A stretch of 63,324 bases of DNA, from assembly GCF_000372725.1 (NCBI RefSeq), contig NW_005202428.1, positions 591,607-654,930 of the forward strand, read 5' to 3'. Source of the stretch: Emiliania huxleyi CCMP1516 (lineage: Eukaryota > Haptophyta > Isochrysidales > Noelaerhabdaceae). The position numbers and the translations under genes were made by a program. Positions within the stretch are counted from its first letter, which is position 1, and each line of letters begins with the position of its first letter. The notes beneath the pieces are model-generated. The model was not told the origin of the DNA and made no database searches. It saw only the letters and a list, made by a program, of their open reading frames with translations. Of this stretch, positions 18,719-28,176 are shown piece after piece.

Positions 18719-21700
18719 TCAGCGCATCATGATCTCTTTGAAGACGAGCTGGTCCACCCACATGCAATCGTTGAGCCGCTCTCGGCCGACGAGCATCGTC
18801 AGCTGGCGCCGCACCTCCCTCTCGGGCACATCCTGCCCACGCGCCTCGGTGAGGTACGCGTACACGGGCGGGAAGAGGTCGCCCAGCGCCTCACGACACT
18901 TGTCCTGCAGCGCCGGCACCGCCGGCCGCGGCGGCGGCGCCGCCGCCGGCGGCGGCCGCGGCGGCGCCTCCTCGTGGGAGAGGGAGGTCGGCGAGAAGGA
19001 GGAGGAGGAGGCGCGGTGAGGGGGTGCGCTCGGCCCTCGCGGGTACTCGGCGAGCGCGCTCAGCGCCTCGCTCGACGCGCCTCGCCCGTACTCGTGCGCC
19101 GCCGCCCGCTCGGCCAGCCCGGCGGTGGAGGAGCGGCGCGACGCGGCGAGGGCGAGCCGGTCCTGCGACAGCTGCGCCTGGCGAGGCGTGGCGCGGGGGG
19201 CGTCAGAGGAGAGGTGGCGAGGGCGGCTGCTGCGCCCCGAGGCCGGGCGAGAGGAGCGACGCGGGAGGTGTGCGGCGGCGGGTGTGCGGGGTGCAGTCTC
19301 ACGCTCTGCGCCAAGAGGCGCGGGCACGCGCGAGCCACGAGAACTGCGGCTAGGCGGGGAGGCGATCGGACGCAGCAGGGTACGCGTTGCCGCCTCGAGT
19401 GCTAGTTGAATGCAGACAGCTATCTCTACGCCGCGGCGCCTGCGCCGCCTGCTGCAGCAGCCGCTGCCGCTCCGCCGCGTCGCGCGCGTTCGAGTCCCTC
19501 GCGGCAGCGGCGGCGCGTTGGGTTCGCTGCAGCATCGCGGGGTCGTGCTTCAGCGTCGCCTCGTACTCGTCAAAATCGTCCTCGTACGCCCCCTCCTCCT
19601 CCTCGTCGTTGTCCTCAGCCCCAAAGCAACCCGCGGAAGAACCGGCCCCGGCCCCTCCGTCGCCGCCTCCGCCACGCTGCGCCCAGCCCTGCAGCCCCGC
19701 TGGCGCCGGCGTGCGCCCCCTGCTGGGCGCCTGCTCGCTACCGAGCTTCGCCCGAGGGCCCTCCTGCGGCAGCGCAAACGTGAGGCACGTGAGGCAAGCG
19801 TCTCCACACACGCGCGCAAGCGCAACCCTGGCTCTACCCCCCTCGGTGGCTCTCTCCCCCTCCCCACCCTGTGACATGACATCAAAAGCCCCCCCGCGGC
19901 GTTGAGAGTGCGATGTGCCCCCCCGGGGGCAAAGGATGGGTCTGCCTGCGACGGCGGCCTCCAGCCAAGGGGAGGCCCGTCCGAGGCAGAGCGCGAGTGG
20001 GAGGCCTACAGTGGGTGCACACCAGAGTGAGGGGGGGCGAAAGGACAGGATCGAAGGTGCGCAAACAGTGAGTCCAGCTGCGCGTCCTCTCCCGCGCTGG
20101 TTGGAATACACGGGCGGCTCCGTATTCCGCATCTAGGGCGGCATGCCGGTCGCTCCGGCCGGCTAGACGGCAGCGACGGCGTGGGGGAGTGCATCGGCGA
20201 CGGCTGCGGCGGCGAGTGCAGGCGGCTGGTGGAGGGGGAGGCCGCGCCGACCGGCTCGACGCCACTCCCCCGCGCGCGGTGCTCCTGCGGCCGGTAGTGC
20301 GGCGACGGCTGCGGCAAGTGCGACGGCGGCGGCTGCACGGGCGGCGTCCCGGCGCGGAACGGCAGCGGCGACCCCGCCAGCGATGCTGCGGCGGAGGGGG
20401 CAACGTCCCACCCGCCCGCGCCGCCCGCGCCGCTGCGCATCGTGCTGCCGGCGGCGGCGCACGCCGCATTCCCCGGCGCGCACGACGCGTCCAAGTTGGA
20501 CCGGAGCTGCATCGAGCGGATGCCCTTTGCGATCTCGCGGTTCTCCGAGATGGAGCTGCGCGCGTGCCTAGAAGGTTCCTAGAAGCTTCCTAGACGGCTC
20601 CTACAAACCTCTCCGAGATGGAACCGGGTGCGTGCCTCTGTAGCTCGACCGACCGCCGGTCCGCGTCCGCCAGCTTGCGCCGCCTACGCTCGGCCGGTCT
20701 CGTGTGACCTCCGCGCCGACCGCCGGTCTCCGCCTCCGCCAGCCGCCTCATCCGCTCTGCCGGAGTGAGCTCTCCATCGCCCGACGCAGAGCCGCGGCAA
20801 GACTCCTCGGCAATGGTCTCGTACCCTCCCGAGCCGAGCTGCTCGGCCGACGAGCCGCGGTCAGCGAAGGAGCTCACCTAGAAGGTTCATAGAGGGCTCC
20901 TGGAAGCCTCCTGGAAGCCTCCTGGAAGCCTCCTAGAAGGTCAGCGAAGGGGCCCACCGAGCTGCGGCGCGGCGGAGGCACCCCGAACCGCTCTGTCGCG
21001 CCGAGCGCGTCTCCGCCTGTGACCGGAAGATGGATGAGGCGGGGTGGATGCCGCGTGGGGAGGGAGTGCGGCGGAGCACGTGTCCTCTCGAGTGCGGCAT
21101 GTACCCGCGAGTCGGGCCGCGCGCATCTCTCTTTCGCATCTGCAGCCTCCGCCAGGAGAGGCTGGCCTCAGCTCCTCGCGCCGGAGCGGCGGGTGCTCCG
21201 CGTATTCGGGCGCGAAAGACGCGGCGCGGCGGGCGGCGGGCGGGGTGGGGTTGCCCTCAGGGGAGTGGGAGGACGGCCCCGCGGCGGCGAAGGAGCGGCG
21301 CGGCGCCGGCGCCGGCATGAGCCTCTCCCCCGACGACGACGCCGAGCCCGAGTCTCTCGAGCGGTCGGCGGACGGGACGAGGGACGCGCGGCGGGCGGTC
21401 CCGCTCTGGGGCCGGCTGAGCGGCGCGCTGGCGGCGCCCGCCCGCGCCTCGCCCGACGAGAGCCCTCCAGAGGAGGGGCGCCGCGTGGCAGACCCGATCG
21501 GCTGCCGCATTGTTCGGCTCCCGCCGTTGCTGCTGCTGCTGCTGCTGCTGCCGCCGCTGCCTCCGCCTCCGCCTCCGCCTCCGCCTCCGCCTCCGCCTCC
21601 GCCTCCGCCGCTGCCGCCTCCGCCGCCTCCGCCTCCGCCTCCGCCGCCGCGGCACGAGGAGCCGGGCGCGGCGGCGCGCTGTGGTGTGCGCGCACCGGCG

Positions 21701-22584
21701 GCGGTCTCGTCGCGCCCTTGCGGCTGGCGCGGTGCGGCGAGCATCGACGCGGGCGCCGACTGCGCGAGCTGCGAGGTGAGGAACTCGCGCACAAACGGCG
21801 TGGCGAGTATGTCGTCGAGCGACGGTCGGTGCTCGGGCTGCTTGGCGAGCATCCGGCCGACGAGCTCGCGCAGCCGAGGCGAGTACGACTCGGGCAGCGG
21901 CGGGTACTTTTGCTGCACGATCTTGTACACCAGCCCGAGGAGGTTGGAGCCGTTCCAGGCCTGCTGCAGCGCGCACATCTCGTAGAGAATGCAGCCGAGG
22001 GCCCAGACGTCAGACTTGAACGAGTACGGCTGGTTCTGGCACACCTCGGGCGACATGTAGTACGGCGTCCCGATCACCGTGCTCGCCGCCGCCATCGACC
22101 CCTCCATCACCTTTGCGATGCCGAAATCGCCGAGCTTGATGAGCGCGCGCCCGTTGTGATGCGCGATGAAGATGTTTTGCGTCTTGAGGTCGCGGTGGAG
22201 GATGCGCTTGGAGTGGACATAGCGCAGCGCCATCACCATCTGCACGAACCAGTCCAGCACCTGCTTCTCGTCGAAGGACTCGCCGCGCGTGGCGCGCCGT
22301 TTGATTTCGTGCGAGAGGTCGCCTCCCTCGCAGTACGCCATCACGACGCACAGCGTCTGGCTCGCGCGGCACACAAAGTGCTCGTGGTAGCGCACGATGC
22401 CAGGGTGGTCGAGCGAGCGCAGCACCTCCACCTCTTGCTGCGCCTGCGCCCGCTCGTCCTCCGTGAAGGCCTCCATCGAGATCTGCTTGAGGCAGTAGTC
22501 ACGGCCGTTACGTACGTCGCGCGCGAGTGCGACGGTGCCATAGTTGCCTCTGCCGATACGCTTCAGGTCGGCATAGTTGTCCAT
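18719..22584 (-). CDS. NEK-family Ser/Thr protein kinase with conserved C-terminal domain
   Basis: The kinase domain starts at once: MDNYADLKRIGRGNYGTVAL at 22584. It has an intact Gly loop (GRGNYG), catalytic lysine (YCLKQIS), HRDLKTQNIF, GDFGIAKVM and GTPYYMSPEV, as in NEK1-type kinases. These kinases act on cilia and cell division (known). Low-complexity exons follow: a (GGC)n-coded Gly run at 21540-21660, VSSFADRGSSAEQLGSGGYE near 20820-20877, and an acidic YEDDFDEYEATLK block near 19590. The 3' end codes REALGDLFPPVYAYLTEARG, then LTMLVGRERLNDCMWVDQLV and FKEIMMR. This matches the C-terminal block of NEK1-like proteins and shows that 18.7-22.6 kb is one gene. Two internal introns carry exon-copy duplications and an AGGAACCTTCT repeat. 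Exon limits between 19.3 and 21 kb are only partly resolved. Confidence 0.8.
20560..20622. repeat. AGGAACCTTCT-type repeat in a NEK intron, flanked by an exon copy
   Basis: On the sense strand the intron begins GTTCCATCTCGGAGAGG, runs through TAGGAAGCTTC and TAGGAACCTTC units, and ends GCGCGCAG. The next exon begins CTCCATCTCGGAGAAC. Thirteen bases are shared between intron start and exon start. Confidence 0.7.
20881..20950. repeat. AGGAGGCTTCC-type repeat in a NEK intron, flanked by an exon copy
   Basis: On the sense strand the intron starts GTGGGCCCCTTCGCTGACC and then has AGGAGGCTTCC units. It ends CCTTCTAG, before an exon that starts GTGAGCTCCTTCGCTGACC, giving 17 of 19 matches. Confidence 0.75.
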
Positions 22585-23639
22585 GGCGTCCGCCGCGAGC
22601 CGCGGCGAGGATGTGAGGCACTTGTGGGCTGGGCCCCTCGCCGCGGCTCGCCCCAGCCAGCCCCTCCGAACGCTCTCTCGCTCAGGAAGGAGAAACGCGA
22701 GTGCGGGAGTTGTTTTGTTTTTGCGGCCCATCTCTCCGGGAGATGCCTGCTCGATTTATTTACTTATTTTGTAGTGCCGAACGCCTCAGCACGCTGTGAT
22801 TTTGCGTGAGCTCTGTGTCTTGATCTGTTAACAACAAAACCTAAAAGCGCAAGCAAGGCAAGAAACGCTGCCAATTGCGAACCACGGACGGAGCGGGCGC
22901 AGGGCGAAAAGAGTTTCTCGCACGGTCGCTGGCGGCGAGGTGGGGGACTAACACGTCGGACACGTCCACGACAGGCACGCATGGGACCCTTCAGGCGTCA
23001 AATCGCGTTTCTTATTACCGGGATTAAAATTCTTATTATTGAGCCGGGGCTCACTCTCGCCGCGCGCGCTACCTACACGTTTTCACGTTTTGGCGGAACG
23101 CATGCGGTAACAATGCTGCTGCGCGTACTCTGCCTCGCAGGTCTGGGGTTGGCACTACCTGCATCTCCCGGGGCGGATGCTGACTTTGACATTGATGCGC
23201 ACTTCTCGAGGTACATTCTCGGCAAACTGTTCTATTACAACGGCACCAGCCAGGCACGGCAAAAATCTTGTATAAAGAAAGAAAGAAAACAGACAACCCA
23301 AACGAGGGATAGGGGAGGAGGACAGGGTCCACACACACCTGCACGACAGCACGAGCAGGAAGGATTTTGGTTGGAAGGACGATCAGGGGGACAGGTGGGG
23401 CTCTCCTGCTCCTGACAAGGGACACGACAGGCTCGCAGCGCGGTGCACGGTGGAATCCCAACTCCACTGGCGGTCTCACTCATCTCAGTCTAGCGACCTG
23501 CCTCCAGCTTCTCATCTCAACGCAAACAAATATCTTCTTCCAGCCAGGGCTTCACCAGAGCTGTCGGCGCCGCAACGCCACGGTGAACGCCGCTGGGCGC
23601 GGAGTGTGGCGAGTCAGTTTGGGGGTCTCCCGTGTGCAC
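22585..23639. other. Intergenic region between NEK and MBD/PHD-like genes
   Basis: Mostly unassigned. An ATG at 23113 opens MLLRVLCLAGLGLALPASPG, a good signal-peptide shape, followed by about 35 residues (FDIDAHFSRYILGKLFYYNG). The frame then decays into basic sequence after a possible GC donor at CCAGGCACGG near 23254. It may be the first exon of an unrecognised secreted-protein gene, or the remains of one. Confidence 0.35.
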
Positions 23640-25277
23640 ATGGAACCTTCTGCACATCACGCCGTGCGGGAGCCGCAGCTTCAGTTCCAAATCGAAGACC
23701 TCGACGAACTTCCACACGGCAGTGGCACCGAGTGCATGCGATCGCCGCCCGATGCGAGCGTTCAACAGCAGCCAGAGGGCGAGGCGGAGGCGGCGGAGGC
23801 GTCCGCGAGGGCTAGACGCGAGCGACGCGTGGACCCCGCCTGCCCGCAGGGCGAGTCGTACACGCGCGCCGAGTTCCGCGCCTTTTACGGCTCCCTCGAG
23901 CAGTGGCACGCCGCGGCTCCCTTGAGCAGTGGCAGCTCAGGCACGCCTCAGTCAGGCGGGGCGGCGGCGGGCTCTTCGGACTCGCCGTATCCCCGCGCCT
24001 CCGCGCTGCCGCCGGGCTGGAGCAAGATCACCGACTACGGCAAGATCAAGGGCTACCGCGGGCCGGACGGCAAGAAGGTCACGACGAAGAGGGCGGCGTG
24101 GCGCCTGCACGAGGAGGCGGCGGAGGAGACGGGGGCGAGCTCCGAGACTAAGGAGGTCGAGGTGGAGGTTGACGAGGAGGATGGCCCCGATTGTGGCGTG
24201 GCGCCGCCGCCGCGCCCCGCCGCTCCACCGCCACCTCGCCCCGCCGAGCGTGCCGCACCGCTCTCGGCCGCGCCGCCCTCTGAGCTGGCGGCCAGGGCCG
24301 CCGCAACGTCTGCCGCTTACGGGGCGTTGACGCCCCCCCGCAAGCGGCAGAAGACTGGCGGCGCTGGCGGCAGCAGCACGAGTGGCGGCGGCGTCTCCGA
24401 GGACGCCATGCTGGCGGCGGCTGCGGCGGCAGATCCGCAAGAGATCGTGACGGCGATCGTGTGCGACGGCTGCGAGGCGGCGTTTGAGCTGCCGCCCGGC
24501 GAGCTCGTCCCAGATGGCGACTGGTTCTGCGCGGCGTGCAAGTCCGCTGAGCCGCAGGGAGCGGCGGCCACCGCCAGCGCCACCGGCGCTTCCTCCTCCG
24601 CCGCCGCCTCCGGCGCCCAACGGCAGGCGCCGCCGCCGCCGCCACGGCCGCCGCCCCAGAAGCTGCCGCCGAAGCTTGGTGTCGGCGCCCGAGTACGCGT
24701 CAAGGGCAAGGGCTATGGCATCGTGCTGAAGCAGGAGCGGGATGGCGATTGGTTGACGGTGCAACTGGACAGCACCGGGGGACCAATCAAGGCGCAATCA
24801 ACGGCGGTCTTCGCTACCGGCGAGGGGCAGGAGGCATCGGCACCGGCGGGTGGGGAAGCGGCCAGGAGCGGCGGCACCCCCTCAAAGCCAGACGGCCCTC
24901 CGTCGCCGAGCGCTACGGCTGAGCATCAGGCTGAGTTGGACGAGGTGAGGCGAGAGGCGGCGGCGGAGGCGGCGGCGCGTGTGGCGGCGGAGGAGAGGAG
25001 CGCCGCCCTCGAGCGGAGGGCCCAGGTCGCCGAGGAGAAAAGCGTCGAGTTCGAGCGGAGGGAGAAGGAGGAGAAGGCGGCGCGCGAGGCGGCAGAGGCC
25101 AAGCTGAGTGCCGCTGAGGAGGAGTTGGCGTCGCAGAAGGCGGCGCGCGAGGAGGAGAAGGAGGCGCGTGAGGCGGCCGAGAGGCGCCTGGCAGAGGAGA
25201 GGGAAAGCAGCGCCGCCGAGATCGCCGCGCTCAAGATGGACACCGAAATCTTGTGGAGGCGGAATCTACAAAACTAG
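23640..25277 (+). CDS. MBD-like / PHD-like nuclear protein with coiled-coil tail
   Basis: A single ORF of 545 residues from MEPSAHHAVREPQLQFQIED. Residues 123-160 (LPPGWSKITDYGKIKGYRGP, then DGKKVTTKRAAWRLHEE) resemble a methyl-CpG-binding/TAM fold. Residues 270-300 (IVCDGCEAAFELPPGELVPD, then GDWFCAAC) form the second half of a PHD-type finger. Residues about 345-395 (LGVGARVRVKGKGYGIVLKQ) suggest a small SH3-like barrel. Residues 430-545 are a Glu/Ala/Arg coiled coil. Linkers are Ala/Pro-rich. The combination suggests a chromatin protein (inference). The block VDPACPQGESYTRAEFRAFY near residue 64 looks like a repeated algal domain I cannot name. A gag-like element follows immediately. Confidence 0.6.
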   Translation: MEPSAHHAVREPQLQFQIEDLDELPHGSGTECMRSPPDASVQQQPEGEAEAAEASARARRERRVDPACPQGESYTRAEFRAFYGSLEQWHAAAPLSSGSSGTPQSGGAAAGSSDSPYPRASALPPGWSKITDYGKIKGYRGPDGKKVTTKRAAWRLHEEAAEETGASSETKEVEVEVDEEDGPDCGVAPPPRPAAPPPPRPAERAAPLSAAPPSELAARAAATSAAYGALTPPRKRQKTGGAGGSSTSGGGVSEDAMLAAAAAADPQEIVTAIVCDGCEAAFELPPGELVPDGDWFCAACKSAEPQGAAATASATGASSSAAASGAQRQAPPPPPRPPPQKLPPKLGVGARVRVKGKGYGIVLKQERDGDWLTVQLDSTGGPIKAQSTAVFATGEGQEASAPAGGEAARSGGTPSKPDGPPSPSATAEHQAELDEVRREAAAEAAARVAAEERSAALERRAQVAEEKSVEFERREKEEKAAREAAEAKLSAAEEELASQKAAREEEKEAREAAERRLAEERESSAAEIAALKMDTEILWRRNLQN

Positions 25278-25329
25278 AGGCTGAGTTGTTACTGAGAAGT
25301 GAACAAATTGTAAAACATTCTGTCTGGCG

Positions 25330-27498
25330 CCCCGGGGGCCAATATGGACCCCGTGGCGCCCGCGCTCTCTGGGCCGGCGGGCGGCGATGGTACGATCGCC
25401 GCCGCGGGGGAGGAGGAGGAGGTCGAGGGCGCTGCTGCCGCCGCCGAGAGGCGGGCCGCCGCGCTCCGGAGACCCCAATTGTCGCCGATCCTTCAGCGAC
25501 GCGCCATACCGACACCGGGCACAGTTCGCAGCCACTTGCTGCCCCCCTGCGTCCGCCGCGGAGCTTCGGATTCTACTTACAGCGGCGCGGACGCGGAGGA
25601 GGCAGGCGGGGGCTCTGGGGCGGCGGAGGCGAGCGCGGCGGCCACGGCCGAGGAGGACAAGCGCGTCCGGGCGCTGAGGATTGCCCTGCAGCACAAGACG
25701 CAGATGCCCGTGACGGACGAGGAGGCCCGGGCTATCCTCCAGGCGCGAGGGGGTCGCGAGACTCCCGTGACGGAGGAGGAGGCGCGGGTCATCTTTCGGG
25801 CGCGGGGACACGTCGCGCGGCAGGGCTACCTTTCAGGCGCGGGCGCGCGGGCGCGGCGGGCGCGCCACGGCATCGCCGGCGCTGGCGAGCAAGGGCGGCG
25901 AGAAGCTATCGCGGCGTGGGAAGAAGGCGGTGGCGAAGGAGGCGGGCGAGGTGGCATCACGCGAGGAAGGCGAGGCGATTTCTCGCGCGACGCTCGAGTC
26001 GCTGTTGGCGTCCACCGATGAGTATGACGATCGGCCGTCGATCCCGAGGCACGAGGGTCGTCGGTTGAGCTAGGGAGCCTGGCGATGGACGCCACCGCGA
26101 CCCCTCGTGGCATCTCTCTCGCCGTCGGCGAGCTAGGGGCTCACGGACGGCCGACTTTTTATATGACCAGTAGGACAGCCGTGAGTGTGAATCGGATTTT
26201 CCGAGTGAGTTTGCGTCCGTCCACCGTCTTCGTGGACGTCTGTCCTCGTGACACCCACACCCCAACGGCCTGTCTTGCTTCTGTCGTACCGGTGTCAGCC
26301 TCTCTGTAGAGCATCCGGGACGATCCTGCCACATCCATACCGCGACGTGCGGGCTGCGCTCAGGGCAGCACAGTGCCGCTCAGGGCCACGCCGTCGCCAG
26401 GAGAGGCGGGCGGCCCGACGGGCAGCTCTCCCGGCATGGTTCTGGCAGAGGTTTCGCCGTCCGGGGACGGCGGGATGGGTATCGTCGAGCTCCTCAAGGC
26501 AAAGCGGGGCGGGAAGTCCCTACCATGTGGAGACGATCAGTTGGCTGTAGTCGCCGAGGCTATGGTCGGGGACGGGACGAGCGCCGCGACGCTGCGGGAG
26601 AACATCGGCGACGCGAGCATGGTCGACGTCGTCTCGCCGTACTTTGCGACAGCCATGGGCAGGGACACGCTGCCGCCCTTCCCGCAGGCCATCCTCCGGG
26701 CGTGGTGGCTTGGGGCCGCTCAGACTGGAGGCGCCCTGCAGGTGGCCCGATCGGCGAGCGCCCTGCCGGGGCGCGTCGCGTCGGCTCCAGCGGCAGAGGA
26801 GGAGTCCGCCCTGACCGAGGTGCAGGTCGCCGAGCTTGCCAAGCAGAATCTCAGCTCGACAGGCGCGCTCGCACTTAGCGTCTCCCTCCTCACTGGGTAC
26901 GTAGTCACAGCCATGGACCTGGCAAGCGGGGACCGGCCTTCGAGGGCGCAGTCTTCGGCCGGAACCTGTGGACAGTCAAGTGCGTGCGACAGACCAAAGA
27001 CGACCCGGGCAGCCTCCACCACATGCCCTCAAATCTGGCGAGCGGAGCCAGGTCGTCCAGCATCTCCGCAATCTTGGCAAAGGCTACCGCGAGAGGGATA
27101 TGCTGGCCGAGGCTTCACTCATCCTCGAGTTTTCGTCGGGACTGGGCGAATTCACGGAGGACAAGCAGTTCTTCGACTACATCCAGCGGTATTTCCGCAA
27201 AGTACCCGGGGCGCGGCCTGCCGGAGCTGCCGCTCGACCGCATCGTTCGCGACGACGTCTACCGCGAGCATGAGAGGTCAGTCGAGTCGTTCGAGAAGGA
27301 GCTGGCCGAGCTCGCCAAGCGCGTGACCAAGGCGGAGGCGGCATCGGCGGAGGCCCAGCGGACGGCCGATGAGGCGAAGCGGTCGGGCAAGTCCGGCGCC
27401 CCAAGACTTGCTGGTGGTGCGGCGAGGAGGGGCACGTCAAGGGGCCTGACTGCCCCGTCTTCAGCGCTGGGGAGCCGAAGGTCAAGAAGGGCAACTGA
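25330..27498 (+). mobile_element. Decayed gag-like retroelement ORF with zinc knuckle
   Basis: Protein-like blocks occur in changing frames, all on the plus strand. One is EEDKRVRALRIALQHKTQMP with two PVT(D/E)EEAR units near 25660-25830. Another is LLKAKRGGKSLPCGDDQLAV from 26480. A third is RSQVVQHLRNLGKGYRERDM and FTEDKQFFDYIQRYFRKVPG at 27050-27200. A fourth is RIVRDDVYREHERSVESFEK at 27240. The last, at 27409-27453, is the CX2CX4HX5C knuckle CWWCGEEGHVKGPDC, with a stop at 27496-27498. Retroviral-type Gag proteins end in such knuckles (known). At least three frame breaks separate the blocks. No polymerase or long terminal repeat was seen. Confidence 0.5.
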
Positions 27499-28176
27499 CG
27501 CCCGCGGGACCTAGCCCCACCGACCTGCCTCGCTCGCTCCGCGTGACACTCACGCGCCGCGGGCGGGGCTCGGGCGGACGGTGAGGCGCCCCACCGCGCC
27601 GTGGCTGCCCGGGCTCATCAAGGGAGAGCCGACGCCCCTAACAGGGTGGCTCCTTCTCTGATCCTCGCCCGGGCAGCCCGGCGCTTTTCTGTGTTCCCAC
27701 CTCACAGAGGTGATGGCGCCTCTCCTCCCCGACACCAGGGCGAGGCAGGCGTCTCCTCACACCTGGTGGGGTGGTTCGGTGTGTTTGGTGCGTCGTCTGT
27801 GGCACCACAGTAGTCGCGACCAGGCTGTCGAAGCCGGTGCTGGTGCCTGAGAGGGTTGAGGCGGGGGTGGTGTTTCACTAGCCACTAGCACTAGAGCCGT
27901 ACACCAAAAGTACACCAAAATACCCAAATCTGCCATAAGTCAGAAGAGCACAGGAGCACAGCTGTTGGTCATGGTCTGAGGTCTCGACGCACTCTCACGC
28001 GGAAAACACTCTCGTCACCCCATCCCCGGGGCGGACACGTACGGCTTTACTACTACCACGTACCTCCTCGTACGTACAGCTTCAGCTCGTGTGTATTGAC
28101 GTAGAGCGGTGTACCCGCCGCGTGTGGCAACTGCCGCCGTTTGTGACCCGGGCGCCGGACGATGCAGACAAACAGC
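27499..28176. other. Intergenic region, nothing supported
   Basis: No reading frame with protein character. Short direct repeats such as GTACACCAAAA occur twice at 27900-27920. Confidence 0.4.

Noticed and set aside
21019..22809. 596-codon plus-strand ORF
   Set aside because: It lies opposite the NEK kinase domain. The reverse strand has all kinase motifs; the plus frame is open because GC-rich codon bias removes stops.
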